This document shows positions 35,080-43,614 of a DNA stretch of 64,000 nt, piece by piece; position 1 is the first letter of the stretch, and the number at the start of each line of letters is the position of its first letter. The position numbers were made by a program, and so were the translations under genes. The stretch lies in the NCBI RefSeq assembly GCF_947496485.1, contig NZ_CANMCZ010000004.1:248001-312000 (forward strand). Direction: 5' to 3'. Origin of the DNA: an uncultured Winogradskyella sp. GTDB lineage: Bacteria > Bacteroidota > Bacteroidia > Flavobacteriales > Flavobacteriaceae. The notes under the pieces were generated by a model, which was not told where the DNA came from, made no database searches, and saw only the letters and a list, made by a program, of their open reading frames with translations.

Positions 35080-36324
35080 ATGAAAAATTTAGTAATATTA
35101 GGAGCAGGTACAGCAGGAACGATGATGGCCAACCATATGATAAAAAAACTTCCAAAAAAAGAGTGGCAAATTACCGTTGTTGACCAATACAAGACACATT
35201 ATTATCAACCAGGTTTTTTATTCTTACCTTTTGATATCTATACTACAAGTCAAGTAAAAAAGAATGGCAAAAAGTTTATACCTAAAGGAGTAAACTATAT
35301 CCAAAAAAAGATAGAACTTATTATTCCTGAAGCCAATAAAGTAGAACTTGAAAATGGAGAAGCTTTAAACTATGATATTTTAATTATAGCAACTGGTACA
35401 AAGATTGCACCTGAAGAAATTGAAGGGATGTTTGGACCAGAATGGCATAAAAGTATCTTCGATTTTTATACTTACGAAGGAGCGAAAGCATTACGTAATA
35501 AATTAAGAGAATGGGAAGGCGGGAAACTTGTTGTTCATATAACTGAAATGCCAATTAAATGTCCTGTAGCGCCTTTAGAGTTTGCGTTTTTAGCAGATTC
35601 TTATTTCAAAAATAAAGGTATACGAGATAAAGTGGATATCACTTACGTAACGCCCTTAGGTGGCGCATTTACAAAACCAAAAGCTACGAAAGCACTTCAT
35701 CATTTATTAGAAGAAAAAGGAATAAAAGAAGTAACCGATTTTAATATTGAGCGTGTAGATTATGAAAACAATAAAATCATCGATTATGCCGATACTGAAG
35801 TAGACTATGATTTATTGGTAACTGTTCCTACCAATATGGGTGATGCACTTATTGAACGTTCTGGGATGGGAGACGATTTAAACTTTGTACCAACTCATAA
35901 AGCTACACTCCAAACCAAGAATTATGAGAATATTTTCGCCATTGGTGATGCTACTAATTTACCAGCATCTAAAGCCGGATCTGTAGCGCATTTTGAAGCT
36001 GAAATTTTAGAAGATAATATTCTTCGCTACATTAATGGAGAACCTTTAAAAGAAGAGTTTGATGGGCATGCCAACTGTTTTATAGAAACAGGTGGTGGGA
36101 AAGCCTTATTAATCGATTTTAATTATAACCACGAACCTGTAGAAGGTACATTCCCTTTTCCTGGAATAGGACCCTTAAACTTATTAAAAGAAAGCCGAAT
36201 GAATCATATGGGTAAAATGGCGTTCCGTTGGATCTATTGGAACATGCTCATAAAAGGAATTTCAATTCCTTTTGTATCTGCTACGATGTCAGAAAAAGGA
36301 AAACATTTTGAAGAAGTAAAATAA
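35080..36324 (+). CDS. sqr: Sulfide:quinone oxidoreductase-like flavoprotein
   Basis: A 414-residue FAD protein of the SQR/flavocytochrome c sulfide dehydrogenase group. The N-terminal FAD-binding motif is LGAGTAGTMMAN (7-18), a second flavin motif is FAIGDATNLPASKAG (286-300), and there are two cysteines, C161 (IKCPVAP) and C333 (ANCFIETGGG), the spacing of the redox pair in SQR. It would oxidise sulfide to protein-bound polysulfide and pass electrons to quinone at the membrane. TusE- and DsrE2-like sulfur carriers follow in the same operon, and its promoter belongs to the inferred regulon. The third cysteine of type I SQR is absent. Confidence 0.88.
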   Translation: MKNLVILGAGTAGTMMANHMIKKLPKKEWQITVVDQYKTHYYQPGFLFLPFDIYTTSQVKKNGKKFIPKGVNYIQKKIELIIPEANKVELENGEALNYDILIIATGTKIAPEEIEGMFGPEWHKSIFDFYTYEGAKALRNKLREWEGGKLVVHITEMPIKCPVAPLEFAFLADSYFKNKGIRDKVDITYVTPLGGAFTKPKATKALHHLLEEKGIKEVTDFNIERVDYENNKIIDYADTEVDYDLLVTVPTNMGDALIERSGMGDDLNFVPTHKATLQTKNYENIFAIGDATNLPASKAGSVAHFEAEILEDNILRYINGEPLKEEFDGHANCFIETGGGKALLIDFNYNHEPVEGTFPFPGIGPLNLLKESRMNHMGKMAFRWIYWNMLIKGISIPFVSATMSEKGKHFEEVK

Positions 36325-36348
36325 AACTAATTATAAAATTTAGAAATC

Positions 36349-36657
36349 ATGAAAAAGTTAATTGCAAATAGAGAAATCGATGTTAATGAAGAAGGCTACT
36401 TAGTAGATTTTAAGCAATGGGACCGTGAAGTCTGTGAATGTATTGCAGGTGAATGTAACGTTGTTATGACCGAAAAACACTGGGAAGTTGTTGAGTACCT
36501 TCAGGATAAGCATCACAAAGAAGAACCATTGTCAATAAGGGGTATCAAAAAAAGTGGCGTTATAAACATTAAAGAATTTTACGCGTTGTTTCCTGGTGGC
36601 CCTTTAAAGAAGTCAACATTGATTGCAGGTATCCCAAAACCCAAAAGTTGTATTTAA
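36349..36657 (+). CDS. tusE: TusE/DsrC-family sulfur carrier with an extra Cys cluster
   Basis: A 102-residue DsrC/TusE protein: the N-terminal DVNEEGYLVDFKQWD, the TEKHWEVVEYLQD helix, and the C-terminal arm GIPKPKSCI with the conserved penultimate Cys (C101). The second C-terminal Cys of true DsrC, 11 residues earlier, is Thr here, so it resembles TusE, not DsrC. Unusually, the usual acidic helix reads EVCECIAGEC (C29, C31, C36), which adds three cysteines. It is co-transcribed with the SQR gene upstream and the DsrE2 gene downstream (24- and 29-base gaps). It should accept persulfide from DsrE2 or rhodanese. Confidence 0.88.
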   Translation: MKKLIANREIDVNEEGYLVDFKQWDREVCECIAGECNVVMTEKHWEVVEYLQDKHHKEEPLSIRGIKKSGVINIKEFYALFPGGPLKKSTLIAGIPKPKSCI

Positions 36658-36686
36658 ACTAATCAAGAATTAAAAACATAGAAATT

Positions 36687-37160
36687 ATGAGCACGAAAGT
36701 AAAAAAGATGCTTTTTATACTATCTAAAGCAACAATTGAAAACGCATATGCAGCTTTTGTAATGGCCAATGGTGCACGAATGGAAGGTATAGAATCTGAA
36801 ATATTTTTCACCTTTTTTGGACTAGAAGCCATTCAAAAGAAAAAACTAGAGCATTTACATGTTGCTACCGTTGGAAACCCAGGAATGCATATACCAACTA
36901 TGCTTGGTGGCTTACCTGGAGTAGAAGCATTAGCCACAAAAATGATGAAAAAAGAAATGGAAAAACTCGATATGCCACCAATTGGTGAGTTTTTAGAAAT
37001 TCTTTCTGATTCTGGTTGTAAGCTTTGGGCTTGTAAATTGGCTGTAGATATGTTCCATTTAAAAGAAGAAGATCTTATTGATGACTTAGATGGTATTTTA
37101 ACCATTGGTGACTTTTATAGTCGTGCAGATCAAGAAGGAACGCAACTTCTGTTTATATAA
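36687..37160 (+). CDS. DsrE2-like sulfurtransferase
   Basis: A 157-residue DsrE/DsrF-superfamily protein with the start KMLFILSKATIENAYAAF and two cysteines near the acceptor site, C111 and C116 (SGCKLWACKL), as in DsrE2 proteins. There is a Met/Gly-rich loop (MHIPTMLGGLPG). Proteins of this family move sulfane sulfur to TusA or DsrC/TusE. It is the last gene of the SQR operon. Some DsrE2 proteins have membrane segments; here only a weak hydrophobic stretch is seen, so it is probably soluble or peripheral. Confidence 0.85.
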   Translation: MSTKVKKMLFILSKATIENAYAAFVMANGARMEGIESEIFFTFFGLEAIQKKKLEHLHVATVGNPGMHIPTMLGGLPGVEALATKMMKKEMEKLDMPPIGEFLEILSDSGCKLWACKLAVDMFHLKEEDLIDDLDGILTIGDFYSRADQEGTQLLFI

Positions 37161-37251
37161 AGTTATTGGCTATTAAATTTAGACATATATTTTTGTTTTA
37201 ATTGTAACATTTAAAAACAATTTGCGTCATATTAGTGTAAAATCATTAATC

Positions 37252-37614
37252 ATGGAATCAAATTATCACACGCTTAAACGCACAGACAATCAATTGTTAG
37301 TAATTACACATTTATCTCAATTACTAACCTATGTTACAGGTTTTGGTGGACTGATTGTACCTCTAATCATTTGGGTAACACAAAAAGATAGGGTAGAATC
37401 TATGGATGCTCATGGAAAATCTATATTAAATTTTCAGTTAAGCATTATAGTATATTCAATTCTAAGTGTTCCTTTAATTCTTGTTTTTGGATTAGGAATT
37501 TTAACCCTGATACTTGTAGGAATCTTAGCATTTGTAATGCCAATAGTAAACGCCATAAAAGCTAGTAATGGAGAATTACCTAGCTATCCATTATCTCTTA
37601 ATTTTGTTAGTTAG
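37252..37614 (+). CDS. DUF4870 membrane protein
   Basis: A 120-residue membrane protein from the ATG at 37252 (an in-frame TTG 30 bases earlier is rejected). It has two to three hydrophobic segments (about 15-37, 58-78 and 80-102) and the family pattern HLSQLLTYVTGFGG...WVTQKDR...HGKSILNFQLS. Function is unknown. It probably has its own promoter: TATTTTTG at 37188-37195 fits a -7 box with no regulon operator at the 36.5-base position. A clean terminator follows. Confidence 0.82.
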   Translation: MESNYHTLKRTDNQLLVITHLSQLLTYVTGFGGLIVPLIIWVTQKDRVESMDAHGKSILNFQLSIIVYSILSVPLILVFGLGILTLILVGILAFVMPIVNAIKASNGELPSYPLSLNFVS

Positions 37615-37636
37615 TTATTAAAGAAATGGAAATGAA

Positions 37637-37665
37637 AAGGCTCACCAATAGGTGAGCCTTTTTTA
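37637..37665. terminator. Strong hairpin terminator between DUF4870 and dnaN genes
   Basis: A perfect 10-bp stem AAGGCTCACC/GGTGAGCCTT with an AATA loop and a run of T. It lies between convergent genes. Confidence 0.92.
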
Positions 37666-37692
37666 TGTTGAGAAAAATTGCAAGAATCTCTA

Positions 37693-38811
37693 CTAATTGT
37701 TGAGCATCACAGGCATAACTAGCATAGTCACGTGCTCGCCTTCATCTAGACCATCAATTGGTGTTAGAATACCTGCTCTGTTTGGTAAACTCATTTCTAA
37801 CTGTACGTTATCTGAGCTTAGGTTGTTAATCATTTCTGTTAAGAAACGAGAGTTAAAGCCAATTTGCATATCATCACCTTGGTAATCACAGGTTAAACGT
37901 TCTTCGGCTTTGTTAGAATAGTCAATATCTTCGGCAGAGATATTTAATTCTGCACCAGCTATTTTTAAACGTATTTGATGTGTTGTTTTGTTAGAGAAAA
38001 TGCTAACACGACGTACAGAATTCAAAAACTGGGTTCTGTCAATCACCAATTTATTAGGATTCTCTTTAGGAATTACAGCTTCATAATTTGGATATTTTCC
38101 ATCGATTAAGCGACAAATCAATTCTGAGTTTTCAAACGTAAACTTTGCATTAGATTCGTTGTATTCTACTAATACATCATCATCGCTTCCTGCTAAAATA
38201 CCTTTTAAAAGATTTAAAGGTTTCTTTGGCATTATGAATTCTGCTGTCTCAGTAGCACTAACATCATTTCTTGTGTATTTAACCAATTTATGAGCATCAG
38301 TAGCTACAAATGTTAAATTATCTTGAGAAAACTGAAAGAATACACCACTCATAACAGGTCTTAAATCATCATTGCCTGCAGCAAAAATTGTTTTGCTAAT
38401 AGCAGTAGCCAAAATATCTCCAGAGATATTTGTTTTGCTAGCATCTTCAATAGATACAGCATTTGGGAACTCAGCACCATCAGCATATGCCAAAGCATAT
38501 TTACCATGATTAGAGCTAATTTCAACTGTATTATTTTCTTCAACAACAAAGGTTAAAGGCTGCTCAGGAAACGTCTTTAAAGTATCTAAAAGCAGTCTTG
38601 CAGGAAGTGCTATATTACCTTCAGAATCACTTTCTACATCAATCGTAGAAGACATTGTTGTTTCTAAATCACTTGCAGAAATCGTTAATTTTGATTTGCT
38701 AAGTTCGAATAAGAAATTATCTAAAATAGGAAGCGTATTGCTATTATTAATCACACCTCCTAGTACTTGAAGTTGCTTTAATAAATATGTACTTGAAACA
38801 ATAAATTTCAT
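37693..38811 (-). CDS. dnaN: DNA polymerase III sliding clamp (beta subunit)
   Basis: A 372-residue beta clamp with the three repeated clamp folds and typical stretches: NTLPILDNFLFEL near the start, LPARLLLDTLKTFP, and the C-terminal LTPIDGLDEGEHVTMLVMPVML. It forms the ring that holds DNA polymerase III on DNA. The length is usual for the family. It lies upstream of gldG in the reading direction of that strand, an arrangement common in this family, with 134 bases between the dnaN start and the gldG stop. Confidence 0.97.
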   Translation of the reverse strand: MKFIVSSTYLLKQLQVLGGVINNSNTLPILDNFLFELSKSKLTISASDLETTMSSTIDVESDSEGNIALPARLLLDTLKTFPEQPLTFVVEENNTVEISSNHGKYALAYADGAEFPNAVSIEDASKTNISGDILATAISKTIFAAGNDDLRPVMSGVFFQFSQDNLTFVATDAHKLVKYTRNDVSATETAEFIMPKKPLNLLKGILAGSDDDVLVEYNESNAKFTFENSELICRLIDGKYPNYEAVIPKENPNKLVIDRTQFLNSVRRVSIFSNKTTHQIRLKIAGAELNISAEDIDYSNKAEERLTCDYQGDDMQIGFNSRFLTEMINNLSSDNVQLEMSLPNRAGILTPIDGLDEGEHVTMLVMPVMLNN

Positions 38812-38945
38812 GCTGAATATATATGTGTGTTTACTTTTGGTTTGTCTTACAAATATATCTCAATAGATGGGTTTAATAAAACAAACTTATTAACAAATTT
38901 TTTCTATCAAAGTGGTAATCCAGAAGCAGTAAAGACTTAAATCAA

Positions 38946-40619
38946 CTAAGTGTACTTTTTCTTTCTAAAGTAATTAAAAACAAAACCAAAAAGCGCAAGT
39001 ATAGCTAATGGTAAAGCAATATTTATAAGTTGCCATTGACCTTTATTTTCTTTTATTTTATCAGAATCTAAAAACGCAATGTTGATTTCTTTAGCTCTAA
39101 TGTTTATAAGTCCTGTATCAGCATCATCTAAAAGATAATTAACTGTATTTAAAAGAAATTCTTTGTTCCCAAAAGATTTTCCTGTTAGTTGGTCAAAACC
39201 TAATTCCAAAGGTCTGTTTCTAACGACTTCATTCTTAATGATATCTCCATCTGAAATGATAACCATTTTAGTAGGCTTACTCTTAGCTTGAAAATTAGAG
39301 ACATTAAATGGTAATATACGCTTGTCATAAACAGAAGTAAATTCACCTTCTAGCAAAATTGCTAAATTCTGAGGGCCTAAGTTATAAGTACTTTCATCTG
39401 GCGCTTTAGTGACATCTGCCAAAGAAATTGTTGTTGGAGCACCTTCTAGCTTTGATTTTGGTGAACTCTGAAGCAAGATTGTTTTTTCTATATCGTTTTT
39501 TAAAGTGTCAATCGGACTTGCAAAATCGAATTTTACTAAGTTCAAATTCTTAGTTATTGGATGCTTAGGATTTGAAGCAGCCAAAGGAGAGTATTGCCAT
39601 TGAATTGGCTGCATTTGTGCTTGGCTCCCTTCACCGATTGCTAACATTATAGGAGAAGAGTATAAATCTTTCACCAAAGTAGGATTAACTCTAAAACCAT
39701 ATTTAAAGAAAAAGTCATTGAGTTTTAAATCTCTCATAATGGAAACACTAGTTCCAGCATCATTGTAAAGACTGTCTTTGTCCATTATTACAGATTCCGT
39801 AAGCCAAAGACTTTTTCCGCCTGACATGGTATATTGGTCTAGAACTAATTTTTCGTTTTCAGAAAATGGTACACTTGGCTTGGCAGCTACAATTAAATCA
39901 TATTGTTTTAAGTTATTTAAAGTGCCTTGAGCATTAGTTGCAACACTATCTAAGGTAAACTGACCTAAGTTGTAATAAGGTTGCATTGTTTTTAGAAAGT
40001 CAGCAATGTAGAGATCATCTAATTCGCCATTACCTTTTAAAATGGCAATCTTTTTCGCTTTAGTATTTACTAGTTTGCTAAATCCGTCAGCAAAAGCATA
40101 TTCCAAGGCTTGTACTGAATTATTGATTTGTTCTTGCAGACCTAGTGTAATACTTCGTTTTAAAAGTGGAATTTTAACTCTCTGATCTTTATAGCTTGCA
40201 TAAGCCCAAGGAAAAATAATGTCTTGTGTTACCTTACCTGTACTATTGTCGTTGTTGATGTAAGGTTCTAATCCTTGTTTGGTTAACTCTTCAATGTATT
40301 GTTGACGCGTATTTTCGTCTTCAATAGGATTGATGTAATTGATAAGAATTTGATCGGTTTCTAATTGAAATTCTTCTATAATTAGTTTCACTTCCGTTTT
40401 AAGCAATCGGAACTCTGAAGGAAAATCACCCTCTAAAAATACATCGATGATTAATGGAGAATCTAAATCTTTTATTAATGATTTTGAAGTGTCTGAAAGT
40501 GTATAGCGATTATCCTTAGTTAAATCAAAACGTTGATAAACTTTGCTAGCAATAGTGTTAACGATAATTAACCCAACAATAACAGCAAGTATGTAAATTA
40601 TAGCTTTATTCTTCTTCAT
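38946..40619 (-). CDS. gldG: Gliding-motility ABC transporter component GldG
   Basis: A 557-residue GldG protein from the ATG at 40619 (an in-frame TTG two codons earlier is less likely). It has a membrane segment near the N-terminus (about 5-25), the KVYQRFDLTKDNRYTLS start of the periplasmic domain, a GldG/DUF4350-type sugar-ABC-like domain, and a C-terminal membrane anchor (about 527-550) followed by YFRKKKYT. GldF, GldG and GldA form an ABC transporter needed for gliding in flavobacteria. Here it is split from gldF by an extra gene, whose end overlaps its start. Confidence 0.93.
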   Translation of the reverse strand: MKKNKAIIYILAVIVGLIIVNTIASKVYQRFDLTKDNRYTLSDTSKSLIKDLDSPLIIDVFLEGDFPSEFRLLKTEVKLIIEEFQLETDQILINYINPIEDENTRQQYIEELTKQGLEPYINNDNSTGKVTQDIIFPWAYASYKDQRVKIPLLKRSITLGLQEQINNSVQALEYAFADGFSKLVNTKAKKIAILKGNGELDDLYIADFLKTMQPYYNLGQFTLDSVATNAQGTLNNLKQYDLIVAAKPSVPFSENEKLVLDQYTMSGGKSLWLTESVIMDKDSLYNDAGTSVSIMRDLKLNDFFFKYGFRVNPTLVKDLYSSPIMLAIGEGSQAQMQPIQWQYSPLAASNPKHPITKNLNLVKFDFASPIDTLKNDIEKTILLQSSPKSKLEGAPTTISLADVTKAPDESTYNLGPQNLAILLEGEFTSVYDKRILPFNVSNFQAKSKPTKMVIISDGDIIKNEVVRNRPLELGFDQLTGKSFGNKEFLLNTVNYLLDDADTGLINIRAKEINIAFLDSDKIKENKGQWQLINIALPLAILALFGFVFNYFRKKKYT

Positions 40620-41103
40620 TCTCAAATATTATTTCTTCTTGATAAGTTTTAATTGAAATCACCTTATCATTTTTAAAGGTTATTTCAACACAGTCTTTTT
40701 TGTCATTGAATGCACCAGGTTCTATACCAAGGGCATAATTCCATCTGTTATTATCGTGTGCTTTTTTTGCATCATCCCATGAAAGCCATTCCTCTTTCCC
40801 TAAAAGACTAACTATTTTCTCTTTTGAAGCACTAATTAGAGTATCTGATTCAATAGTACTGTCTATCATCTCATAACGCAATGAGGGCTTTTCTATCCAA
40901 GCCTCACTATCAAAGTACTTTTGATGATGATAGTTACTTAAAATATTTACAAAAGGATAAAACATATAGAAATACACAAAAGGCGTTAATACTAAACTTA
41001 TTAAAGCCGATAGCCATTTGCGTTTATCAACCGTATTCAAAAACAAAAACAGTAGTACAAAAACAACTACCATAAATATGACTAACAAAGGAGTAATAAT
41101 CAT
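40606..41103 (-). CDS. Unknown membrane-anchored protein inserted between gldF and gldG
   Basis: A 165-residue protein with two hydrophobic segments (about 2-24 and 32-55) and a charged soluble domain. The segment LLGKEEWLSWDDAKKAHDNNRWNYALGIEPG may be an SHOCT- or SmpA/OmlA-like beta fold, but I do not recognise it with certainty. The last bases overlap the start of gldG, and it begins just after gldF, so it is an integral part of the gldF-gldG operon. In better-known flavobacteria gldF and gldG are adjacent, so this gene is an insertion or a lineage-specific partner. Confidence 0.7.
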   Translation of the reverse strand: MIITPLLVIFMVVVFVLLFLFLNTVDKRKWLSALISLVLTPFVYFYMFYPFVNILSNYHHQKYFDSEAWIEKPSLRYEMIDSTIESDTLISASKEKIVSLLGKEEWLSWDDAKKAHDNNRWNYALGIEPGAFNDKKDCVEITFKNDKVISIKTYQEEIIFENEEE

Positions 41104-41105
41104 CG

Positions 41106-41828
41106 TTATTGTTTTTGAATTCTAAATTTAGTGAATACTAAAAAGGCCAGAGTTATACTTATAAAGTAAACTAAATCTCTAGTGTCTATTACGCCTCTAC
41201 TCATACTATTATAATGAGCAGCCATGCCCAGATTTTCCATATAAAAGAGGTCACCAAAAACATTGTAGTTCGATAAACCTTCAAAACCGAAATACAAAAA
41301 GAAACAGATAAATACTGCAATAATAAATGCTACGATCTGATTATCAGAAAGGGTAGAAGCAAACACACCAATTGCTGTGTAAGCTGCGACCAAAAACAAC
41401 AATCCAAAATAAGAACCAATAGTACTTCCCATATCCAAATTTCCTTCTGGGTTCCCTAATTGGGAAACTGTATAAACATATAATAAGGTGGGAATTAGAG
41501 CCATTATAATAAGGACAAAAGCGCCAAAATATTTACCTAACACAATCTGAAAGTGAGATATTGGCTTTGTGACTAACAACTCCAAAGTACCTTGTTTTTT
41601 TTCATCACTAAAACTGCGCATAGTTACTGCAGGAACTAGGAAAATAAGAATCCAAGGTGCTAATAAAAAGAATGATGATAAGCTTGCTAAACCATTGTCT
41701 AAAATATTGAATTCGCCTTTAAAAACCCATAAAAAGAGTCCATTAAGTAATAAAAACACACCAATGACCAAATAACCAATTGGCGAGGCGAAGAAGGTGT
41801 TTATTTCTTTTTTTAGGATTGCAAACAT
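41106..41828 (-). CDS. gldF: Gliding-motility ABC transporter permease GldF
   Basis: A 240-residue ABC-2 type permease with six hydrophobic segments. It starts with MFAILKKEINTFFASPIGYLVIG and contains the loop TMRSFSDEKKQGTLELLVTKPIS, hallmarks of GldF and related ABC-2 permeases. It acts with GldG and the ATPase GldA. The ATPase gene is not in the window. Transcription is leftward with the following two genes. Confidence 0.93.
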   Translation of the reverse strand: MFAILKKEINTFFASPIGYLVIGVFLLLNGLFLWVFKGEFNILDNGLASLSSFFLLAPWILIFLVPAVTMRSFSDEKKQGTLELLVTKPISHFQIVLGKYFGAFVLIIMALIPTLLYVYTVSQLGNPEGNLDMGSTIGSYFGLLFLVAAYTAIGVFASTLSDNQIVAFIIAVFICFFLYFGFEGLSNYNVFGDLFYMENLGMAAHYNSMSRGVIDTRDLVYFISITLAFLVFTKFRIQKQ

Positions 41829-41829
41829 A

Positions 41830-42312
41830 TTATTTTTTTAAATTTTGTTTAGCCAGTCTTTTTAATTTTCTTAATTCTCTCTTCTTTACAATCTTTAGTT
41901 TCTGATTTCTATCACAAAGACTACTAACAAAGTCTAGTTTATTTTTAGTTATTGATGAAAATTGTTCAGATTCTCTTCCATAAACTAGATAAGATTTGCC
42001 AATTTCAAAACTGTAACCACAGCTAGAACCATCTCTTGGGGAAGCAATAGCAACAATACGAGTATTTATGTTGCCTTTGATAATATTTTTGATTTCGAAT
42101 CTATAAATAATTGGATCAAATGAAGACTGAGATTTATCACTGCTTCTTTTGTCTTCTTTCGAAATGACTTTTCCAGTTAAAATAAAATCTGATTGGTTGA
42201 ATGATTTAATTACTTTCTTAGAAAGAGATTCATTGATAACTATACAAGTACAAGCTACACTATTTGTTGTAACGAAAATTGATAGCAGTATAGTTAGTAT
42301 TATTTTATTCAT
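41830..42312 (-). CDS. Secreted Cys-containing protein with NTR/TIMP-like pattern
   Basis: A 160-residue protein with a signal peptide (about 1-20) that would expose an N-terminal CTC (ACTCIV) after cleavage. That mature start, plus the segments FILTGKVISKE and CGYSFEIGKSYLVYG and a late SLCDRN, fits the netrin/TIMP-like OB fold found in some bacterial secreted proteins. Its role is unknown. It sits between gldF and a small monooxygenase gene on the same strand, one base from gldF, so it may be co-transcribed with the gliding genes. Confidence 0.6.
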   Translation of the reverse strand: MNKIILTILLSIFVTTNSVACTCIVINESLSKKVIKSFNQSDFILTGKVISKEDKRSSDKSQSSFDPIIYRFEIKNIIKGNINTRIVAIASPRDGSSCGYSFEIGKSYLVYGRESEQFSSITKNKLDFVSSLCDRNQKLKIVKKRELRKLKRLAKQNLKK

Positions 42313-42356
42313 TTTCTGATAGAGAGTTAAACTTCATAGCTTTTCGAGATATAGTT

Positions 42357-42653
42357 TTAATTCAAACACACCAATTTATCCACACTCCAAGCTTCGGGCT
42401 TAGCATTAAACAAAGGTTTAGTTTTTGCCCAAACACTTTTAAATAATTTAGAGTGTCTGTAATTATTCAAATCATTTTCAGAATCCCAATAACTATAAGT
42501 AAAAAAGATATTGGTATTGTTCTGATCTCTATATAATTCTAAAAAGTTGCAACCTTCAAAATTGCGAATCTTTATTTTATTAGCTTCAAAATTAGCTAAG
42601 AATTCTTCAATCTTAGATGGTTCAAAACTCATTTTTACAATTCTTACTAACAA
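42357..42653 (-). CDS. Antibiotic biosynthesis monooxygenase (ABM) domain protein
   Basis: A 98-residue single ABM domain protein: LVRIVKMSFEPSKIEEFLANFE, then FLELYRDQNNTNIFFTYSYWDS and a late HSKLFKSVWAKTKPLF. Members form small ferredoxin-like dimers with varied roles (quinol oxygenation, haem degradation, unknown). The stop and start of this gene and the following SAM hydrolase gene are three bases apart, which supports co-transcription. The specific reaction cannot be told. Confidence 0.85.
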   Translation of the reverse strand: MLVRIVKMSFEPSKIEEFLANFEANKIKIRNFEGCNFLELYRDQNNTNIFFTYSYWDSENDLNNYRHSKLFKSVWAKTKPLFNAKPEAWSVDKLVCLN

Positions 42654-42656
42654 TAC

Positions 42657-43493
42657 TTAAGATTTAGAAAAATTAATAGTTACAGTATCCATCGTCTTTA
42701 AACCCATCAAAGTAGAGGCTCCACCGACTGTAGTACAATTGCTTTTGTAAACGGCAATTTCTAAATATTCGGAAGAATTAAAAACAACTAAGCCTTTGCC
42801 TTCATCATTACGTTTAGATTCTTCAACATTAAAATCTATGATATCACTATACTTATTATATATTTTTTGAAATTTATAACTACGAGCAGATATTTCGTAG
42901 GCTCGAGTTTTTTGTACATTTTCAAAAAACTTGCGCCTAATATTCGTTACTACATTACCATAATTATCGACATAAATAATGGTACCAATAATTTGATTCT
43001 GTTCGTCGTTAACAAACGGTATTAAATTTTTTATTGGTTTTATGGTGTTAATAACTTTTCCGATAATCTCTAAAGTACCTCCTCTTGCAATGTGGCAAGC
43101 TACTTTTACAAAAATATCTAGTGAAGGAAAACTAGTCTGTACTTTATCATGAATATTTATCTCTACTATCTTTTCTGGAGCAATTTCAGCACAAATCATA
43201 CTCATTATGCCATTGTTTGCACATATAAAGTAATGGTCGTCTAACTTAATCGCAATATGCTTATTTTCAGGACTTAACTCAGAGTCAATTCCTATGATAT
43301 GGATGGTTCCTTTTGGAAAACTACTATATGCATTTTGAATAATATAAGCTGCTTCAGAAATATTAAAAGGTGACACCGAATGCGAAATATCTACAATTCT
43401 TATATCCTCAAGTTCGCTGTAAACAGCTCCTTTTATGGCTCCTGCAAAGTGATCTTTTTCTCCAAAATCAGTCGTTAAAGTGATAATTGCCAT
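42657..43493 (-). CDS. SAM hydroxide adenosyltransferase (DUF62 family)
   Basis: A 278-residue protein of the DUF62 family. The start IITLTTDFGEKDHFAGAIKG carries the conserved Asp that contacts the ribose of SAM, followed by DISHSVSPFNISEAAYI and YVDNYGNVVTNIRR. These enzymes hydrolyse S-adenosylmethionine to adenosine and methionine; related proteins are halogenases. The gene is divergent from phoH and shares its upstream region. It is often found beside phoH in this family. Confidence 0.92.
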   Translation of the reverse strand: MAIITLTTDFGEKDHFAGAIKGAVYSELEDIRIVDISHSVSPFNISEAAYIIQNAYSSFPKGTIHIIGIDSELSPENKHIAIKLDDHYFICANNGIMSMICAEIAPEKIVEINIHDKVQTSFPSLDIFVKVACHIARGGTLEIIGKVINTIKPIKNLIPFVNDEQNQIIGTIIYVDNYGNVVTNIRRKFFENVQKTRAYEISARSYKFQKIYNKYSDIIDFNVEESKRNDEGKGLVVFNSSEYLEIAVYKSNCTTVGGASTLMGLKTMDTVTINFSKS

Positions 43494-43543
43494 GGATAGA
43501 TTGTTGATATTTTTTTAAGATTTATGGTCGTAAAATTGTTAGA

Positions 43544-43570
43544 TTTGTGAGTACACTAGTGATTCACAAA
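43544..43570. promoter_or_regulatory. Inverted repeat in the divergent phoH promoter region
   Basis: TTTGTGA (43544-43550) and TCACAAA (43564-43570) form an inverted repeat with a 13-base spacer containing ACTAGT. It lies between the SAM hydrolase gene (minus) and phoH (plus). It may be a binding site, but it differs in half-site and spacing from the regulon operators. Confidence 0.4.
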
Positions 43571-43614
43571 ACTAAGAAAAGAAAACAGATTAACATACTA
43601 AAAAAAGCAGGCTT

